A DNA stretch of 64,000 nucleotides from Ciona intestinalis (GCF_000224145.3 NC_020170.2:1320300-1384299); one strand, 5' to 3'. Shown: positions 20,703 to 33,357, counted from the first letter of the stretch. The notes: generated from the sequence alone by a model not told the origin. Numbers and translations are program-made.

Positions 20703-23700
20703 TTATTTAAAAATTGACAAAATTGATTCTTTCTTGCTGCTTGCAACGGAGGAAGGACGTTTTGATGTCGGTTTGCTCGCTGTTTTGGTTGGCTTTGTGA
20801 TGCAACAATGGTACGACCATTTTTCACTTTCCACCGCGGGTAAACTGTGGTCCACCATCTGGAAATACAATATGACAGCATTATACTGAATTTATTTATG
20901 TAAACAATGAAACACTACAGATTATTTTTATGGTAACTTAAAACAATATTTTATTATAGCGACATAAATTGAAATAGTTGAACATACCACAGTTCCATGC
21001 GCTGGAACTTTCAAATTGAAGTTATCCTTTCTTTGTGATGTCATACAGTTCTTTGATTGCGAACAATTGACGTTTACTTCTATTGCTCTTGCCGTCTTGT
21101 AAAGAAAAACAGTTGGTTTTTTGTAATTTTTATTTTAATAAATTCTGTTGTGTTTTCATATCATTATTTATTTAATATAATTTGAATTGTTTTGTAGGTG
21201 ATGTTTTTTTCTGTATTGCTGGCAATTTGTAAATCCCCATTGTGACAACTGAGATAGATCCGTTATCATTCGGAAATGAAGAATCTTGCTCAATCACACA
21301 AGATACATACAAAACTAAACTTTAAAATTTTGTTAGTGTCCGATTACAAAAAGCTCTCACCACTCTGCTACAGTACCAGTCTATTTTTAAATCGTGTGCA
21401 TGTTATGAGTTATATTGTTTAGCAATAAAATACACTCAATCATATTTATAAAGTTCGGTAAATATTTAACAAAAATATATATATATATATTATAAATGTG
21501 AGGGAAATTTTTCATAAATCACAAAAACTCACCTTGTTTCTCATGAAACTTGATGCACGTGAATCGGAGAAATAAACAAACCATGATAACTCATCTATGA
21601 GTTTGAGAGGAACAACTTCGGATGTTGATTCGATGCTCTTAAACATCGCTTCCCTCATCACGCGCTCTTCCGGCAAACTCAGAGATGCAACCGACAACGA
21701 AGGGTTGCATTCCTTTGCAAACACCTCAACTTGGAAAGGACAAGCCTGTGAGATAAATGTTAATAATTGAATGTGCTAAAATGCATCCAGCCCAGCTGTA
21801 TAAATGATTATCAATCGTTGATTTATTATGATCGGAAAAAAAATTTACCAAATTTAATTTTGTCACCAACTTTGAGTAGCATGCCAAGTATCATGATTTG
21901 TATTTAATACATTTATAATAAGTGTAAACTATACAGTCAGTATTTTCACATTATTGTGACAAACTATTACCACATTCTCTGTGACACTTATATATTTCAT
22001 GTAACTTGGTTATACTTAGTTTTTACAGTGTATTTGTATTTTTTTCCTGTAGTCAGAGATCTAGCACTGTACTTTAATACAACTTACATTTAAAATAGCC
22101 AGCCACAGTTTCAGTAGCTGATATATTTCATCTGTCAGTCGTTTTTTACAATCAAAAATCGTACAAAATAACAAACCAACTCAAATCCCGAAAAAATGCC
22201 TTACTTTAGGACCTCACCCATACAAAACTTTATCAGAAAACTTACCTGTACAAGATCTAATGATCCGTTAAACCCAACGGCTTTTAACATTTCTATGAAC
22301 TCATGTTGTGGATCGTTCTCCTCCTCCTGAGCTTGCATGAGATGAAGTTCCTCAAATCCTTTCCTCGTCATCTCACCTTCTTCTGTCTCAAAGTTTTCTA
22401 AACAAGTGAGACAAATTGTTAATTTAATTTATTTTTTTGTTACAAAACATTTTGTCTAACTTTGGTAAATGTAAATAGAATACAAACGGGTGTAGTGCTA
22501 TGGTAGACATTCTATGGGAGTTGAGTTCCAAGTTGACCTATTATTTTAATGTTGCAGTTATGTCACTACCAATAAAACTAATTTGTATGATCTGTTTTAG
22601 ATTTGTATTATACCTAAAAGAGATGCGAAACAAGCAAAAGTAAAACAAAGTACTTAAGAATATTATAGGCCTAAAAGGTCATAATCCATCTCTTTTTTAA
22701 AGTAAAATGAAATTTTGTTACGAGAATCATACAACTTTATAAGCTTTTTATCAGGGCCAGACTTACAGAACTTAATATTAAAACCTGTGATATGTCGCCA
22801 GATATTTAGATAATGTTATCTTAAAAAATAAAAATGAATAAGATGTGATACGCACCGAGCACAACTTTCCAAGCATCATCATCAACTTCCTCATCGTTTG
22901 TTCGAACTTGAAACCAATTAAACTCATCACGACTTAACTTATTGTTGTCGTCCAAATCACACAACTCAAATATATCGGCCAATGTTTCACTGCGAAAAAT
23001 TTGGTTGTTTTTTATGAAAAAAAGAGTTTGGGTAATGTAAACCTGGCAATGGCAAGTTATTTTAGGAAATTTGTTCATTAATTCTTAACTGTATAAATAT
23101 GATTTGTGTCTTTGGAGATACTAGAACATGCATTGGGGATGGCAGAGTGGGCAGCCTACTGCATTATTCAGTGAACATTATAACCAAGGTAGTGAAATTT
23201 GTTCCATCGAACTAACTATCACTGCTTTCCCTGCTTCTATAAAAGTAGGTAACGTAACCTGTGAAGGTGGGTATATAATGTTTGTTTCTAAACAAACAAT
23301 TATTAGAAACCAATAGATTAAAGCAATTGTCATAAAAAGTATTTGGTAAGAAATCACCACAGTGGTACAAGTATCAAACCCAGTGTATTTTGTTAAATAC
23401 AAGTTCTCTAACCATTGACTAAACTATGATACCATACACTGAGTCACAGCACACTTGACAAATATTTAAACAAAATTCAAAACCACATTACCAGAAAGGT
23501 CTTGTAAGTTTCACTTCATCATTTAAATCTTTTCTTGTGAGTGGAAGATCCTCATCATTATGATCACGTGATTTCAATTTACATCCCGACGTGAAAGGTA
23601 TAATCACATATGAACCACTTCTTAAATCACCCGTCCAAAAATTTTTCTGCAAATAAAATATTAAAATGACAACACGAGTCATAAATTTTATGCACAAATA

Positions 23701-26288
23701 CAGGTAATTGGTTCGAAACAATGTTGTAGACATGTAGCGAACTAATTGTAACAATTACCCCATTGTCTTTGCATTCAGTGATGAACAAAAACTTATTTTC
23801 ATCATCAGATTTTGATTCACGAAACACAAATGCACCGATGTCTACTGTGGATGTCCATGATTCTGCAACAACACCCAGTGTAGTAATAAACAAACAAACT
23901 GTAGAAAGTCTTTTATTTTTAGCCATGTTTCATTACCTATGTATGATTTAGTATGGCCTTATTTTTGTTTTGTTTTAAATCAAATTTATATATTACTATT
24001 AAACCTTGTGTACAATAAATGTGCAACTTAGTATAAAAAAACATTTAGAAATCTATAACTAAATGTGGTTTGATGTCTGTAATGTATAGATATCTTATAT
24101 TAACCTGCATCGTTTTTGAGTGTGCTCGATTGCACCACCAAGTGGACATTTGAAGCAAAAGGAAGTTCGAGTTTGTAAGTGTGTCCAACTATTTCATCGC
24201 TGCTATCCACATAAAAACAACCTTTACTTTTAGCATGGGACCATCCCTGTAATATACATACATATTAATAAAATAATTATCATATAAAGGCAACATGAAA
24301 TAATGAACGAATAACATTTATTTTAGTTAAGGACCGCTAGGTTGGAGCAATGATCTTTGAAGGTCTTGCCCAAAAACACACACGTCCACAGAGTGGCAGC
24401 AAAAAGCTTTAAACTAAGTACCTTTGCTCTACTACCGATAAATATGGGCCCCTTGCCCCCTTTAATTAGTGCATGTCCGCTATGTCCACAACATTTACTA
24501 TGTTTACTATGTCTGCTATGTCCACCATGTTTGCTATGTCCACTATGTTCCCTATGTCCACCATGTGAATATAGCGGACATGCAATAATCAAAGGGACCG
24601 ATAAATATAATGTAAGTTATACCTCCATTGGTAAATTAAGTAACCAACCAAACATCTACATACTTTCAATGATTTTGGTTTTGGTGTTTTGACATCTGTA
24701 AGAGCAGGTCCTTTAACCACAATTGCATCTGTCATCTTCTGTATTATTGCTGTTCGCTTATACAAATCACTTGTGTTTTGTAACGATGCCTGTGATAGCC
24801 CTGTATAATCAAATCAATTTAAAATGATAATAAAGGAAAAATATATATTTGGCCAAAAATTTAATCATAACACTAAATAGTTGTCTAACTTTTTGTGGGA
24901 ACAGGTTTTGCTGGTGTTTCCACTTCATCAGTTGTTGTTGTTGTTGTTGTTTTTAATAATTTCTTGTTGATAAGTTCTTTACAACGTGTTGTTGTTGATA
25001 ACATTAGATCACAAAACTCATCATAATCGAGTCTTCCATCTTTATTAACATCGGCAGAATCAAGAAGTTTCTTCACTTCAGATTTTGTCATTTTTTCTCC
25101 TCGCTGTCACATGAGACATGATCATATGATAAATTAACATAATCTTATAATTAGGAAATCACAAATTTATATAAAAATATCCCATAATCATATAAAAAAA
25201 ATCACATTTTTGACTTAACGATCACATGAAATATCAACTAATGCATAATTATATGAAAAAACAGTATTATTTTGTATTTATGTAAAAGGGATCAAACTTA
25301 AACCCAATTATAATCCAGAAATATAAAACAAAAAAGTTTAGACATACTATAACAGTTGCAGATAAAAATATCTTACTGCCGTGAAAAGTCGGTAAAGTTC
25401 AGATTCAGAAATAAATCCATCACCATTGATGTCAATTTTACGAAAACCAGCAAGAAGTTGAGATTTTGATGTTGGTTTAAAATCTTTGATTATTCGACAA
25501 AAATCTTTAAAACTAATTCCTCCAGCTGTGTAATTGATCATTATCAGTTGATTTGTAATGCATTGGCATGCAACAGAAAAACATTTTTTTACAAAACTGA
25601 TTTTAGAACTGATTTTGACAGTGTGCTGTCAGTTTGAATTTGCTTTTAGTTTAAATTCACAGAATGCCCAGATTTTAGTAAAAATCAGTTTTTTTTAGGA
25701 AAGCCTATAACATATGGCTATGCATATTATATGCCGAATGGAATAACAACACAACAATGTTTAAAGCTTTACAGAGATGCTGCTGAGATAAAAACAGTTT
25801 TACTGTGTATATAATAATAAAATATATATTCAACAGTTAAATAAAAACAATTACTTGGAGAATCTGACCAGATCTTTGCAACTTGTTTTGCCGTTGGATT
25901 TCGACCAGCGTATTGTAATGCTGTAAATAAGTATATATATATTTTTTGTTTGAGAATTATGTTTTATACTAAAAAATAATCAAGTTATGGCTTTTTAACA
26001 TAAAAAGTACACTTACATAAAATGGAGCATTAAGATTTATACCAACAATCTAACAACTTCCATAAACAAATAAATGTAGAAATGCCGAATTATGCCTTAA
26101 CTTAACATATAGAACACTTTTATTTAATCAACAAGCAATACGGTACCTTGTGTTAGCTGTTGTCGGGTACTTATATTTTCATTCACAGTTTTTACCACGC
26201 TGATAAAAGCTCCTTTATATTCAGTTTCGTCGCCGTTTGAACGATTTCTCCCACTGTACGTTGAATTAACGCTGCTCCTTCGACTCAT
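20703..26288 (-). CDS. EFCAB7: EF-hand domain protein 7, ciliary EVC-complex component
   Basis: Thirteen coding exons in gene order: 26288-26147, 25920-25855, 25525-25377, 25103-24890, 24800-24664, 24246-24105, 23862-23759, 23646-23492, 22989-22856, 22397-22246, 21745-21533, 21095-20988, 20858-20703. They total 1872 nt, phases match, giving 623 aa (human 629). Canonical EF-hand loops include DINGDGFISESE and DVNKDGRLDYDE in the N-terminal half and DLDDNNKLSRDE in the second half. Family landmarks are FKPTSKSQLLAGFRKID, SKGCFYVDSSDEIVGH, FWTGDLRSGSYVIIPF and a conserved C-terminal block ending before a lysine/serine-rich tail. In vertebrates EFCAB7 with IQCE holds EVC-EVC2 at the base of the primary cilium and supports Hedgehog signalling. 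The correct frame of the last exon is not its longest open frame. It is divergent from PSMD10. A 9-bp repeat (TGTCCACTA-like) lies in the intron at 24470-24562. Confidence 0.9.
24327..24405 (-). mobile_element. SINE fragment (body only)
   Basis: Shares GGTTGGAGCAATG and CTTGCCCAAAAACACACACG with the full SINE copies. It lies in an EFCAB7 intron and has lost both ends. Confidence 0.5.
24470..24562. repeat. Tandem 9-bp simple repeat
   Basis: Imperfect tandem copies of a 9-base unit like CTATGTCCA or CTATGTTTA fill this part of an EFCAB7 intron. The His/Gly/Ser-rich and Cys/Leu/Pro-rich open frames across it (both strands) are products of the repeat, not genes. Confidence 0.75.
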
Positions 26289-26673
26289 TCTTGATTTATT
26301 TTGTACAAAATAGTTTTTTACAACAATCTACATAGGGTCAAAACTACACATTGGTAAACACAAATTTAGTATTTTTAAAAATCAGTGGCGTTCGTAACAA
26401 CAACAGAGAAATCCTAGAAATTTTAGGCGTCAAGAATGAAAATTTAACACAAGGCTGGAGTATTCAAAGCGTCTTAAAAATAAATAATGTTCCACGTAAA
26501 AATTACACATGCACATCTGAGTTATAATTTATATATTAAATAAGCATTTTTGCTAAATGGAAGATGTTATAAGTTACTCGGTAACACTGTTCTATGTCAG
26601 AAACACGGTAGCTAAAAAGCATTGAAGTTTGCTGCGTCACTAGAAACGCAGGTTTTTCCGAAGTAGTTTCATC
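26289..26673. promoter_or_regulatory. Bidirectional promoter region, EFCAB7 / PSMD10
   Basis: 385 bp separate the two divergent start codons, so both promoters and 5' UTRs must fit here. No TATA box in a clear position and no repeat is visible. Confidence 0.55.
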
Positions 26674-28242
26674 ATGTCCGCAGGTGTATCAGATAACGAA
26701 ATATGCAACCTCGCATACGAAGGCCAAGTTGCACTTCTAACTCACAGAATCAAAGAAAATTCTCAATTTGTTAATGCCACTGATCAGGTAAAATAAAGTT
26801 TTGTAGTTCGCACATATCACATATTGTATGTCATGTTCGTTATTTTGTTGGACATTTTTTCAATTTTTGGTAATATAATTATTATTATTGATGTTGTAGC
26901 AAATTAAAATCATTATATAACTTTGTTATAATATGTTTCAGTCTGGAAGAAATCCACTTCACTGGGCCGTATCAGCTGGGAAACGTGAAGTGGTTGATCT
27001 ACTGCTTGATAATAACGCCGCAGTGAATAATACTGATGATGTGAGTTAATGTTCATAAACGTTACCACCCATGTATACAGAAATGTGTATTCATAAAACC
27101 GTTTGAACAAAAGTTTCCCATTTTATGGTAAAATACAACTGAATATTAATGTAAGCTTGATTAATGATCTAATGAATATTGATACAGAGTGGATGGAGTC
27201 CACTTCACATTGCTGCTTCCGTTGGTAACGAAGTGATCATCACAACTCTTCTTTCAAGAGGAGCAAGGACTGATGCAAGGAACAACAATCGTCAAACTCC
27301 TCTTCACTATGCAGCATCCAGGGATCGTTTAGAGGCAGCTAGAGCTCTTCTTGCTTGTGGAGCTGATCCGGATGCATCGGACAACCTCCAAGCAACTCCC
27401 ATGCATCGATCTGCATCTAAAGGAAACACGAAGATGGTTCAATTACTTCTCGCTCACAGCGCAAGCTTGAACATTCAAGATTCAGAGGGAAATACCCCAT
27501 TGTAAGAAATTTTACATAAATTAATTTCATTTTTTTTCTTGCACCAAACTGTGACCAGGGCAGTAAATTTGAGGATACAGTGTGTATTCTCTCCTACGTG
27601 GATGAAGTCCTGCAGTGTGGCACACCATATGTGGTCTAGGAATAGGGCCTGATTTAGCCCATTACCTTATCATATAGTGTGTATTCTATTTATAACCTGG
27701 TATACCTATATAGAAGCAAATTAACACAGCTTTATTATATGGCAGGCACCTTGCTTGTGATGAAGGAAGAATACCTGAAGCTCGTCTCCTTATTGAAGCT
27801 GGTGCAGATTGTAGTATTTTAAACAAGGTAACAAATCTTATTTATAAATACATCTTATATTTTTGATGTAAAGAATTTTAATTTGAATATGATAATCATA
27901 CTCAATCTCAAAAATGTGATAAAACAGGGGCTAGGTTGTTAAAAACTTGCCTTGTAAACGAAGTATACCTTGTTTAATGCTCATAAGTGCTGCTATTTTG
28001 GATGTGCATCATTGGGCAGTACACTTGTAGGTAATCACTAAAATTAGTTAACCGAAATTCCTAAGAAAGGAAAACACCCAGTGTCTGAAAGGAAACACCC
28101 ATGGCCATGTTATAACCTAAGTTGTCCTGCTACGCAAGAATAAATGAATGACATTCAAAATTCATATCAGGATGAGAAGACACCGATTAGAATGGCAACA
28201 GAAACAATGAAGTCACAACTCCATCAGTTCAGAGGTGGTTGA
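26674..28242 (+). CDS. PSMD10: Gankyrin, 26S proteasome assembly chaperone
   Basis: Five coding exons: 26674-26787, 26942-27040, 27188-27501, 27746-27827, 28171-28242. The total is 681 nt in phase, giving 226 aa, the same length as human PSMD10. The protein is a stack of ankyrin repeats: GRNPLHWAVSAGKREVVDLL, GWSPLHIAASVGNEVIITTL, RQTPLHYAASRDRLEAARAL, ATPMHRSASKGNTKMVQLLL, then NTPLHLACDEGRIPEARLLI. The N-terminus (NEICNLAYEGQ) also fits the family. Gankyrin binds the C-terminal domain of the ATPase Rpt3/PSMC4 during assembly of the proteasome base in the cytosol and nucleus. It is divergent from EFCAB7 across 385 bp. No broken repeat or stop was seen. Confidence 0.94.
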
Positions 28243-29150
28243 ACACATGTTGTTACTATTGTTGTTAATGTTGTTACTGTTGTTACGGCTCAACAGTTAC
28301 CTGGTATTTAAATGGTTTACTAAATAATGTGACATGTTTAAATTTCTTGCCTAGATAGTTCTTGCCTTAAAACTGTGTTTAACTTTAAAAATGGATACCC
28401 GTTTACATTGTATTTTTAAAATGTTATTGTTCTTCATTTCGAATTTGTTTTCTTAGCATCATTATAAACGCAATAACTGAATTTTCATTGTTATTCTTTG
28501 TCGCCGCATATTCACAACACAATCGACCATTGTTAGCATCGCGTCATCAGATACAAAAGCGACCCTAAACAACCGATTGTTGTATTGTGACGTTATAACA
28601 TAAAATCGCTGAGAAACTGAAGACAATGGTTATCTAACGCCTAAACGAAAAAGGTCATGGCTTACATAGGACTGTGGGCGATAAGGTTATGATTTAAGAC
28701 CTATGGTAGCTTTTGTGCCCTGACTGACACTCGCGTACACGTTGAATGAATGTAACTTACTGATTTGGCTGAAAAACAACAGTCGTTTTAAAGCGTGGCC
28801 ATTAGTAACCACTGGGTTGGAGCAATTTTCCTAAAAAAGTGTCTTGCTCAAGGACACACATACGCCCACAATGGTAGCATCGACGAGCTTTGAACCCATT
28901 ACGTCTGGGTTAAAGCCAGGCGCGCCATTTTGCCATGGCGCAGTTCGGAAGGCCTGTACACAGTTACGTTATTTTACATTACGAAGAGAAGTTACCACGT
29001 GACAAACAAAATTTGCAAATTTAGTTTATTTATAAACGATGACGTAATACAAATAAGCAACATTTTAAAAATCGCATGAACTTTCACCTAAATAATACCA
29101 CGTCTTACTCGACGCCGAGGTGCTATATATTTAACAAAATAATGAAAAAC
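28243..29150. other. Convergent gap, PSMD10 to acidic-protein gene
   Basis: About 900 bp with both 3' flanks, including a SINE (28745-28942). No further open frame of interest was found. Confidence 0.5.
28745..28942 (-). mobile_element. tRNA-derived SINE, internally shortened
   Basis: The minus-strand head is GCCATGGCAAAATGGCGCGC, then CCCAGACGTAATGGGTTCAA. The body has GAGCAAGACACTTTTTTAGG. The tail region is present but shorter than in other copies. Confidence 0.75.
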
Positions 29151-31788
29151 TTAATTTGACGATCTGTCCATTTCTCTCCGCAACCTCGCTTCCATGACGT
29201 CATCGGGGTCTTGCAACTCAGGAAAGATCGAATAATCCCCATAGAATTCTAAAACGAGAGGTAATTTACTTTAAAGAAGAAAAATACTAAAAGTGTAAAA
29301 AAATAATAAGGTGTTTTTCCGCGCGAATAAAAACAATAAAAAGTATTTTTTCAATATATATTTTATAAATAGTTAATACCAAACTTGCAAACCATCTATA
29401 ATATCGTGTGTCGTCTATACGTCATCACCTCTCGCCCTCCGATCCTCCTCATCTCCATCACTAAAGTTGTCTTCCCACCAAGCGTAGTTGGTGAGGTTGG
29501 GATCGCCAGCTATTTGATCATATTCGTCACAATCCTCCATTGCAAGATTCCGCATTTCGTTCTGCATGATGTCCTCCTGGTATAACGAACTGACGCATGC
29601 GTTAGTATGACGCCACGCCAACGGAATATGACGTCAAGTTTATAAAAATGACGTCATGTATATACTTACTTGGTTTTCGACATACTGGAGCCATCAGAGT
29701 CGCCTCCACCACTCGAATATTCGATTTCATCAATATCACTGACGTCACCACCATCAATAAATATGTCATCAACGTCTGCGTCATCACCACCAGAGTCACC
29801 ACCGTCATCACTTCCACTTTCTGGATATAAAGTTTGTTTGCAAGATTTTAGTAACAAGAATTTAATTTTCGTTATCGTGATGCCGGAAAACGACAGTCGG
29901 GTGTTCTGTTTCATACTCCTCGCGGCAGCTTACGAGTTATATACCACGTATACTTTCTGGGTAATTGTTTTTTTTTTGTTTTTTTCCATATTATATGATT
30001 GACAGTTTAGACAACCTATTAGTGACCACTGGATTAAAGCATTTTTATGTGTCCTACCCAGCCACACACATACGCCCAAAATGGTGGGAGCGACGAGCCT
30101 TGAACCAAGACTTCTGGGTTAGAGGCAGCCGAGTTAACCACTTTGCTATGGCACTGGGAATCCGGATAAATGTTATGATATTGGGTTTAGCAGTCATGCT
30201 TTTATTTTACGCATTTTGTTGCTAATCCATTCTCCTTATTAGCCCAATCTTCGCTACTATATATATCAAAAATAAAATAAAAATTAGGTTACTTTATGTT
30301 ATATAGTACCCGATTCTTGCGAATCTTCGCTATCCTCGACATCGCCTTCCAAGTCCATGCATTTCCAACATAGCAACGCTGACATCACTGATGACGTCAT
30401 CGAGTACTGAGTTTTCCTACTTTTCACGGAATTGCGCCTCAATGATCCTCGTTTCATCTTCGACATCTTCCGTGGAGGGCCGGTCGGGTAGTGGTAACTT
30501 AGTGTTTGTTCCTGATTGGATAAGTCGTTCCGTTTCAATGCACTGCGTGACGTTACTTGCACGTTTGCGTACTGAACGTTACGGACGACTGACTGCTGGG
30601 CCATGCAAAACCTGCTGTCTGCCGGTCTAGGTTCTATTGGGGAAATATAGTCAGAACTACTCCGAATATCTGTTGTAACAATTTGTGGGTAAGGCACCGA
30701 CTCCAATCTACGAACAGGAATTCCTCTTCTGTCGGGAGTAACTTGAACACCATATGGTAAAATCAAGACAGGTTTATAACAAGTCGATCCGTCCGCATTT
30801 CTTACAACTAAATAATTAGCAGTCGTCGAATTGACTGTGGTTGTATTTTCTGATGTCTTTTTAAAGTAATTTCTTCCATCATGACCGGGATTAATTTTGT
30901 GCGAATCAACAACAACAGCTGATGCATTGTTTGAACCAGTAGCATTATTGAAGGTATTTCCTGATTTGGACTTTTCTGACTCATTCTCAGAGGCACATAA
31001 CCGTTTGCGTGATATGTTTCGATCAGTTTTGACGAGTTTTTGATCCAACGAACCTAATCTGATTTGAATTCTTCTAATGTTGTGATCTATGGTCGCTTGA
31101 AATATCTCGTCACGTCTGTTCATCTTAGTACCGTTCTGTGATGTGATATCAGATGAATTTCGTTTATACGTAATGTCATCAATGGCAACTTATATTCACA
31201 ATGATAATATTTATATGGCGGTATTACTTCTTGACTATATAACATCAGTCGGTAACACTAAATGTTTGTTAAAAAACAACAAAGATTGCCTGTATAACGA
31301 TGTATAGGACTGTGGGGTATAAGATGGGATATACTATTAGGTGTTATATAGCACCTAACTCCTATATTTTCTGACAATAAGTGTTCTGAACAACTAACAA
31401 TGTTATTTAGCAGTCGCCGTGCTACAGTTGTAGAATTCTGTAAATATTCTTTGTTTAAACCAAATGGGGAGGGAAAAAAGGATAAAAGCATTTCCCGTCT
31501 TACCCAAATAAAAAGAGCAGGATTTTACATGTTTTTTATATAACATAAATTGTTAACTTAGCCTACAATTGCGTAGCCTACAACATAAAAACAAATACAA
31601 AACAACAATTATTCACAGTGCGTATAAAAATATTCCAAATATTAATTAATGAGTTGTAAAGAATAAATTTCACATACTTTATCATGTGCTGTCTTATCTG
31701 TGCACTTGTTCGGTGTTTTCTCGTAGATCGAGTTGGCCTTTGCTGGAACACTTTTAAAATCTGCTTGGTTTTCCACACACCCCGCCAT
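29151..31788 (-). CDS. Unrecognised protein with acidic Gly/Ser/Asp-rich centre
   Basis: Proposed coding exons in gene order: 31788-31678, 31135-30310, 29820-29670, 29589-29429, 29248-29151. They close in phase (1347 nt, 448 aa) using good splice sites. A shorter model starting at the in-frame ATG at 31123 is 407 aa. The N-terminal exon is open upstream of its ATG (31788), so the true start could be further 5'. The long exon encodes a basic/polar protein with IFQATIDHNIRRIQIRLGSL near its start and a Lys/Arg-rich stretch (KMSKMKRGSLRRNSVKSRK) near its end. The next exon is highly acidic (repeats of GGDD, DVDD, GGDV). The last two exons contain YAWWEDNFSDGDEEDRR and IFPELQDPDDVMEARLRREM. No known domain was recognised. 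A SINE and a MITE lie in its introns. Function not assigned. Confidence 0.6.
29881..30153 (-). mobile_element. tRNA-derived SINE, near full length
   Basis: The minus-strand reading starts CATAGCAAAGTGGTTAACTC, with CCCAGAAGTCTTGGTTCAAG as B-box region. It ends with the CGACTGTCGTTTTCCGGCAT tail motif. It lies in the second intron of the acidic-protein gene. Confidence 0.75.
31306..31508 (-). mobile_element. TIR element (MITE), degenerate
   Basis: The left end GGACTGTGGGGTATAAGATG and right end TTTCCCGTCTTACCC are eroded. Reverse polarity. It lies in the first intron of the acidic-protein gene. Confidence 0.6.
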
Positions 31789-32702
31789 TATGCTTTGCAA
31801 TATATCAGTTAATTTGGGGTGCGGGCAACCGCGACCGTCTAATCGCTGCCGTGGGCTCCTGTAAATGGTCATTGAAAATAAATTATGTATACACTCATGT
31901 ACTGCCCTCTCTACTCAATGTAATCAACCGCAACGAATTCTTTTTCGTGGGAAACACATTTGACTGCATTACTACAAATATATTAACCTGTGCGGACATT
32001 TCTAAATGTTTCTTTCAGTAGTTGCGGTAAAAGACGAAATCCAATGAAAACATGTCACGCAAGTCAACTTTAGTTACTTTGCTAAGTGACTGTCGCTATT
32101 TATCGACACGTAAATTCTCCAAGGATGAACGAAGCGTCTATTATCGACTGACAACCACAATCATCTTACACACCTTCTCAGTCAATTCAATAAACCGACA
32201 AATTAACACTTGCATCTAAATCGACATCAAACTTTTGACTAGAGTGTAAAAACGGCGCTCAGCGTTCGGAAAACTTTATATTAAAATTCTATATATCAGG
32301 ATAGGGGAAGATGGAACACCTTGTCTTTCCATTTTGTCGTCACATTTAGTAGTAAACGAAGAAAATTCGAATAATTGTAAAACCGTATCCTAACGACTCT
32401 CATAGAACGTTGTTAATTATTTAAAACACGATCGGGATGTTTAGATATTCTGTGATAAAGGTGTCCCGTCTTTCCCTATTCTATTATACAATGCCACTCA
32501 CCGTAAAAAGATTCTGTAATTCTATGCTTTCGACCCAAATTAATAATCTCACATCTACCTTAAGAGGCCAATAATCAAAGAAAATCAAAGAAACCAAAAA
32601 AATCTTATGAAATAATTCTGATAATTTTTTTTAAACTAACGTTTAATTTTATATCTTCTTCTTATATAAAACAAATATAACCTGTATTCGCATTCTATAT
32701 GT
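31789..32702. other. Gap between acidic-protein gene and small plus-strand gene
   Basis: Contains one MITE (32294-32487) and otherwise unremarkable AT-rich sequence. If both neighbouring models are right, this is a divergent promoter region of about 0.9 kb. Confidence 0.45.
32294..32487 (+). mobile_element. TIR element (MITE)
   Basis: Complete copy in forward polarity, from TATCAGGATAGGGGAAGATG to GTGTCCCGTCTTTCCCTATT. Confidence 0.75.
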
Positions 32703-33357
32703 ATGTTTTACTGTTTAGCTCCGTATTATTACCAAGCGTCCATTAGTGCAATTGTTGGATTGCCATGGACAGTAATGTTATTGACATTTGAAGCAACCTC
32801 GGTTACAAATCTATTGCTTGAGTGTAAGCGTCCAGCAAACAGAATCGACTTTAGAAGATTACAAGCTGATAATGTAATGACGTGTGGCAGACGTAGCCGC
32901 CTGGACAAGTTATTGAACGTAGATAAGCATCCGCATTAAGGCAAAGGGCCATTTGGTTACCACGCTATGTCCCAGGTGTGCTTAAACACACGGTCTATTA
33001 TTAAGTAGATAAATATAAATATTAGTGGTAACTAGATGACAATCAGAAAATATCCGTAAATATTACATAACAGGTGACATTGGAATTGGGACATTACGTA
33101 ATAACACAAGGATACTGCGTCATTTATTGAAGTGTCGACGAATAGAAACTGCAAGGAGTGAAACTACTGTTCTTGACTTACTTAACAAGTTGTGGCAACA
33201 AAAATTGCGCGTGGCGGACAAGAAATTTCACTTCAAAATAATTCAACGTGCTGTGCGTAAGGTGAGAAATTGTATACCGTTCTCTATTTAGCACAAAAAA
33301 TGTCTTCCTTCCTGGACCTATAGGCCGTTGTTTGTAATAAACCACACAACATATTAA
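32703..33357 (+). CDS. Tentative small three-exon gene, product unknown
   Basis: Proposed exons 32703-32823, 33074-33261 and 33292-33357 close in phase to 124 codons plus stop. Splice sites look real: donors GAGT|GTAAGC and GTAAG|GTGAGA, acceptors ACATAACAG and CTCTATTTAG. The second intron would be only 30 bp, shorter than most, so the end may differ: the frame could simply read through or use another acceptor. The first exon encodes a hydrophobic segment (QASISAIVGLPWTVMLL). The second is charged and helical, rich in Lys, Arg and Leu (LDLLNKLWQQKLRVADKKF). No family was recognised. The model rests on splice consensus and frame alone, and chance cannot be excluded. Confidence 0.35.

Noticed and set aside
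20690..20881. 63-codon minus-strand frame (ISRWWTTVYPRWKVK)
   Set aside because: The same exon read in the other register continues EFCAB7 in phase (MVDHSLPAVESEKWSYHC) and matches the family's C-terminus.
24466..24562. Possible CRISPR-like array
   Set aside because: Units are 9 bp, directly tandem and without unique spacers: a simple satellite.
24323..24692. His/Gly/Ser-rich and Cys/Leu/Pro-rich peptides on opposite strands
   Set aside because: They are translations of a 9-bp tandem repeat in an EFCAB7 intron.
29602..30002. Plus-strand and minus-strand frames over the acidic exon
   Set aside because: They are shadows of the Asp/Gly/Ser-rich exon (29670-29820) in other frames; only one frame joins its neighbours in phase.
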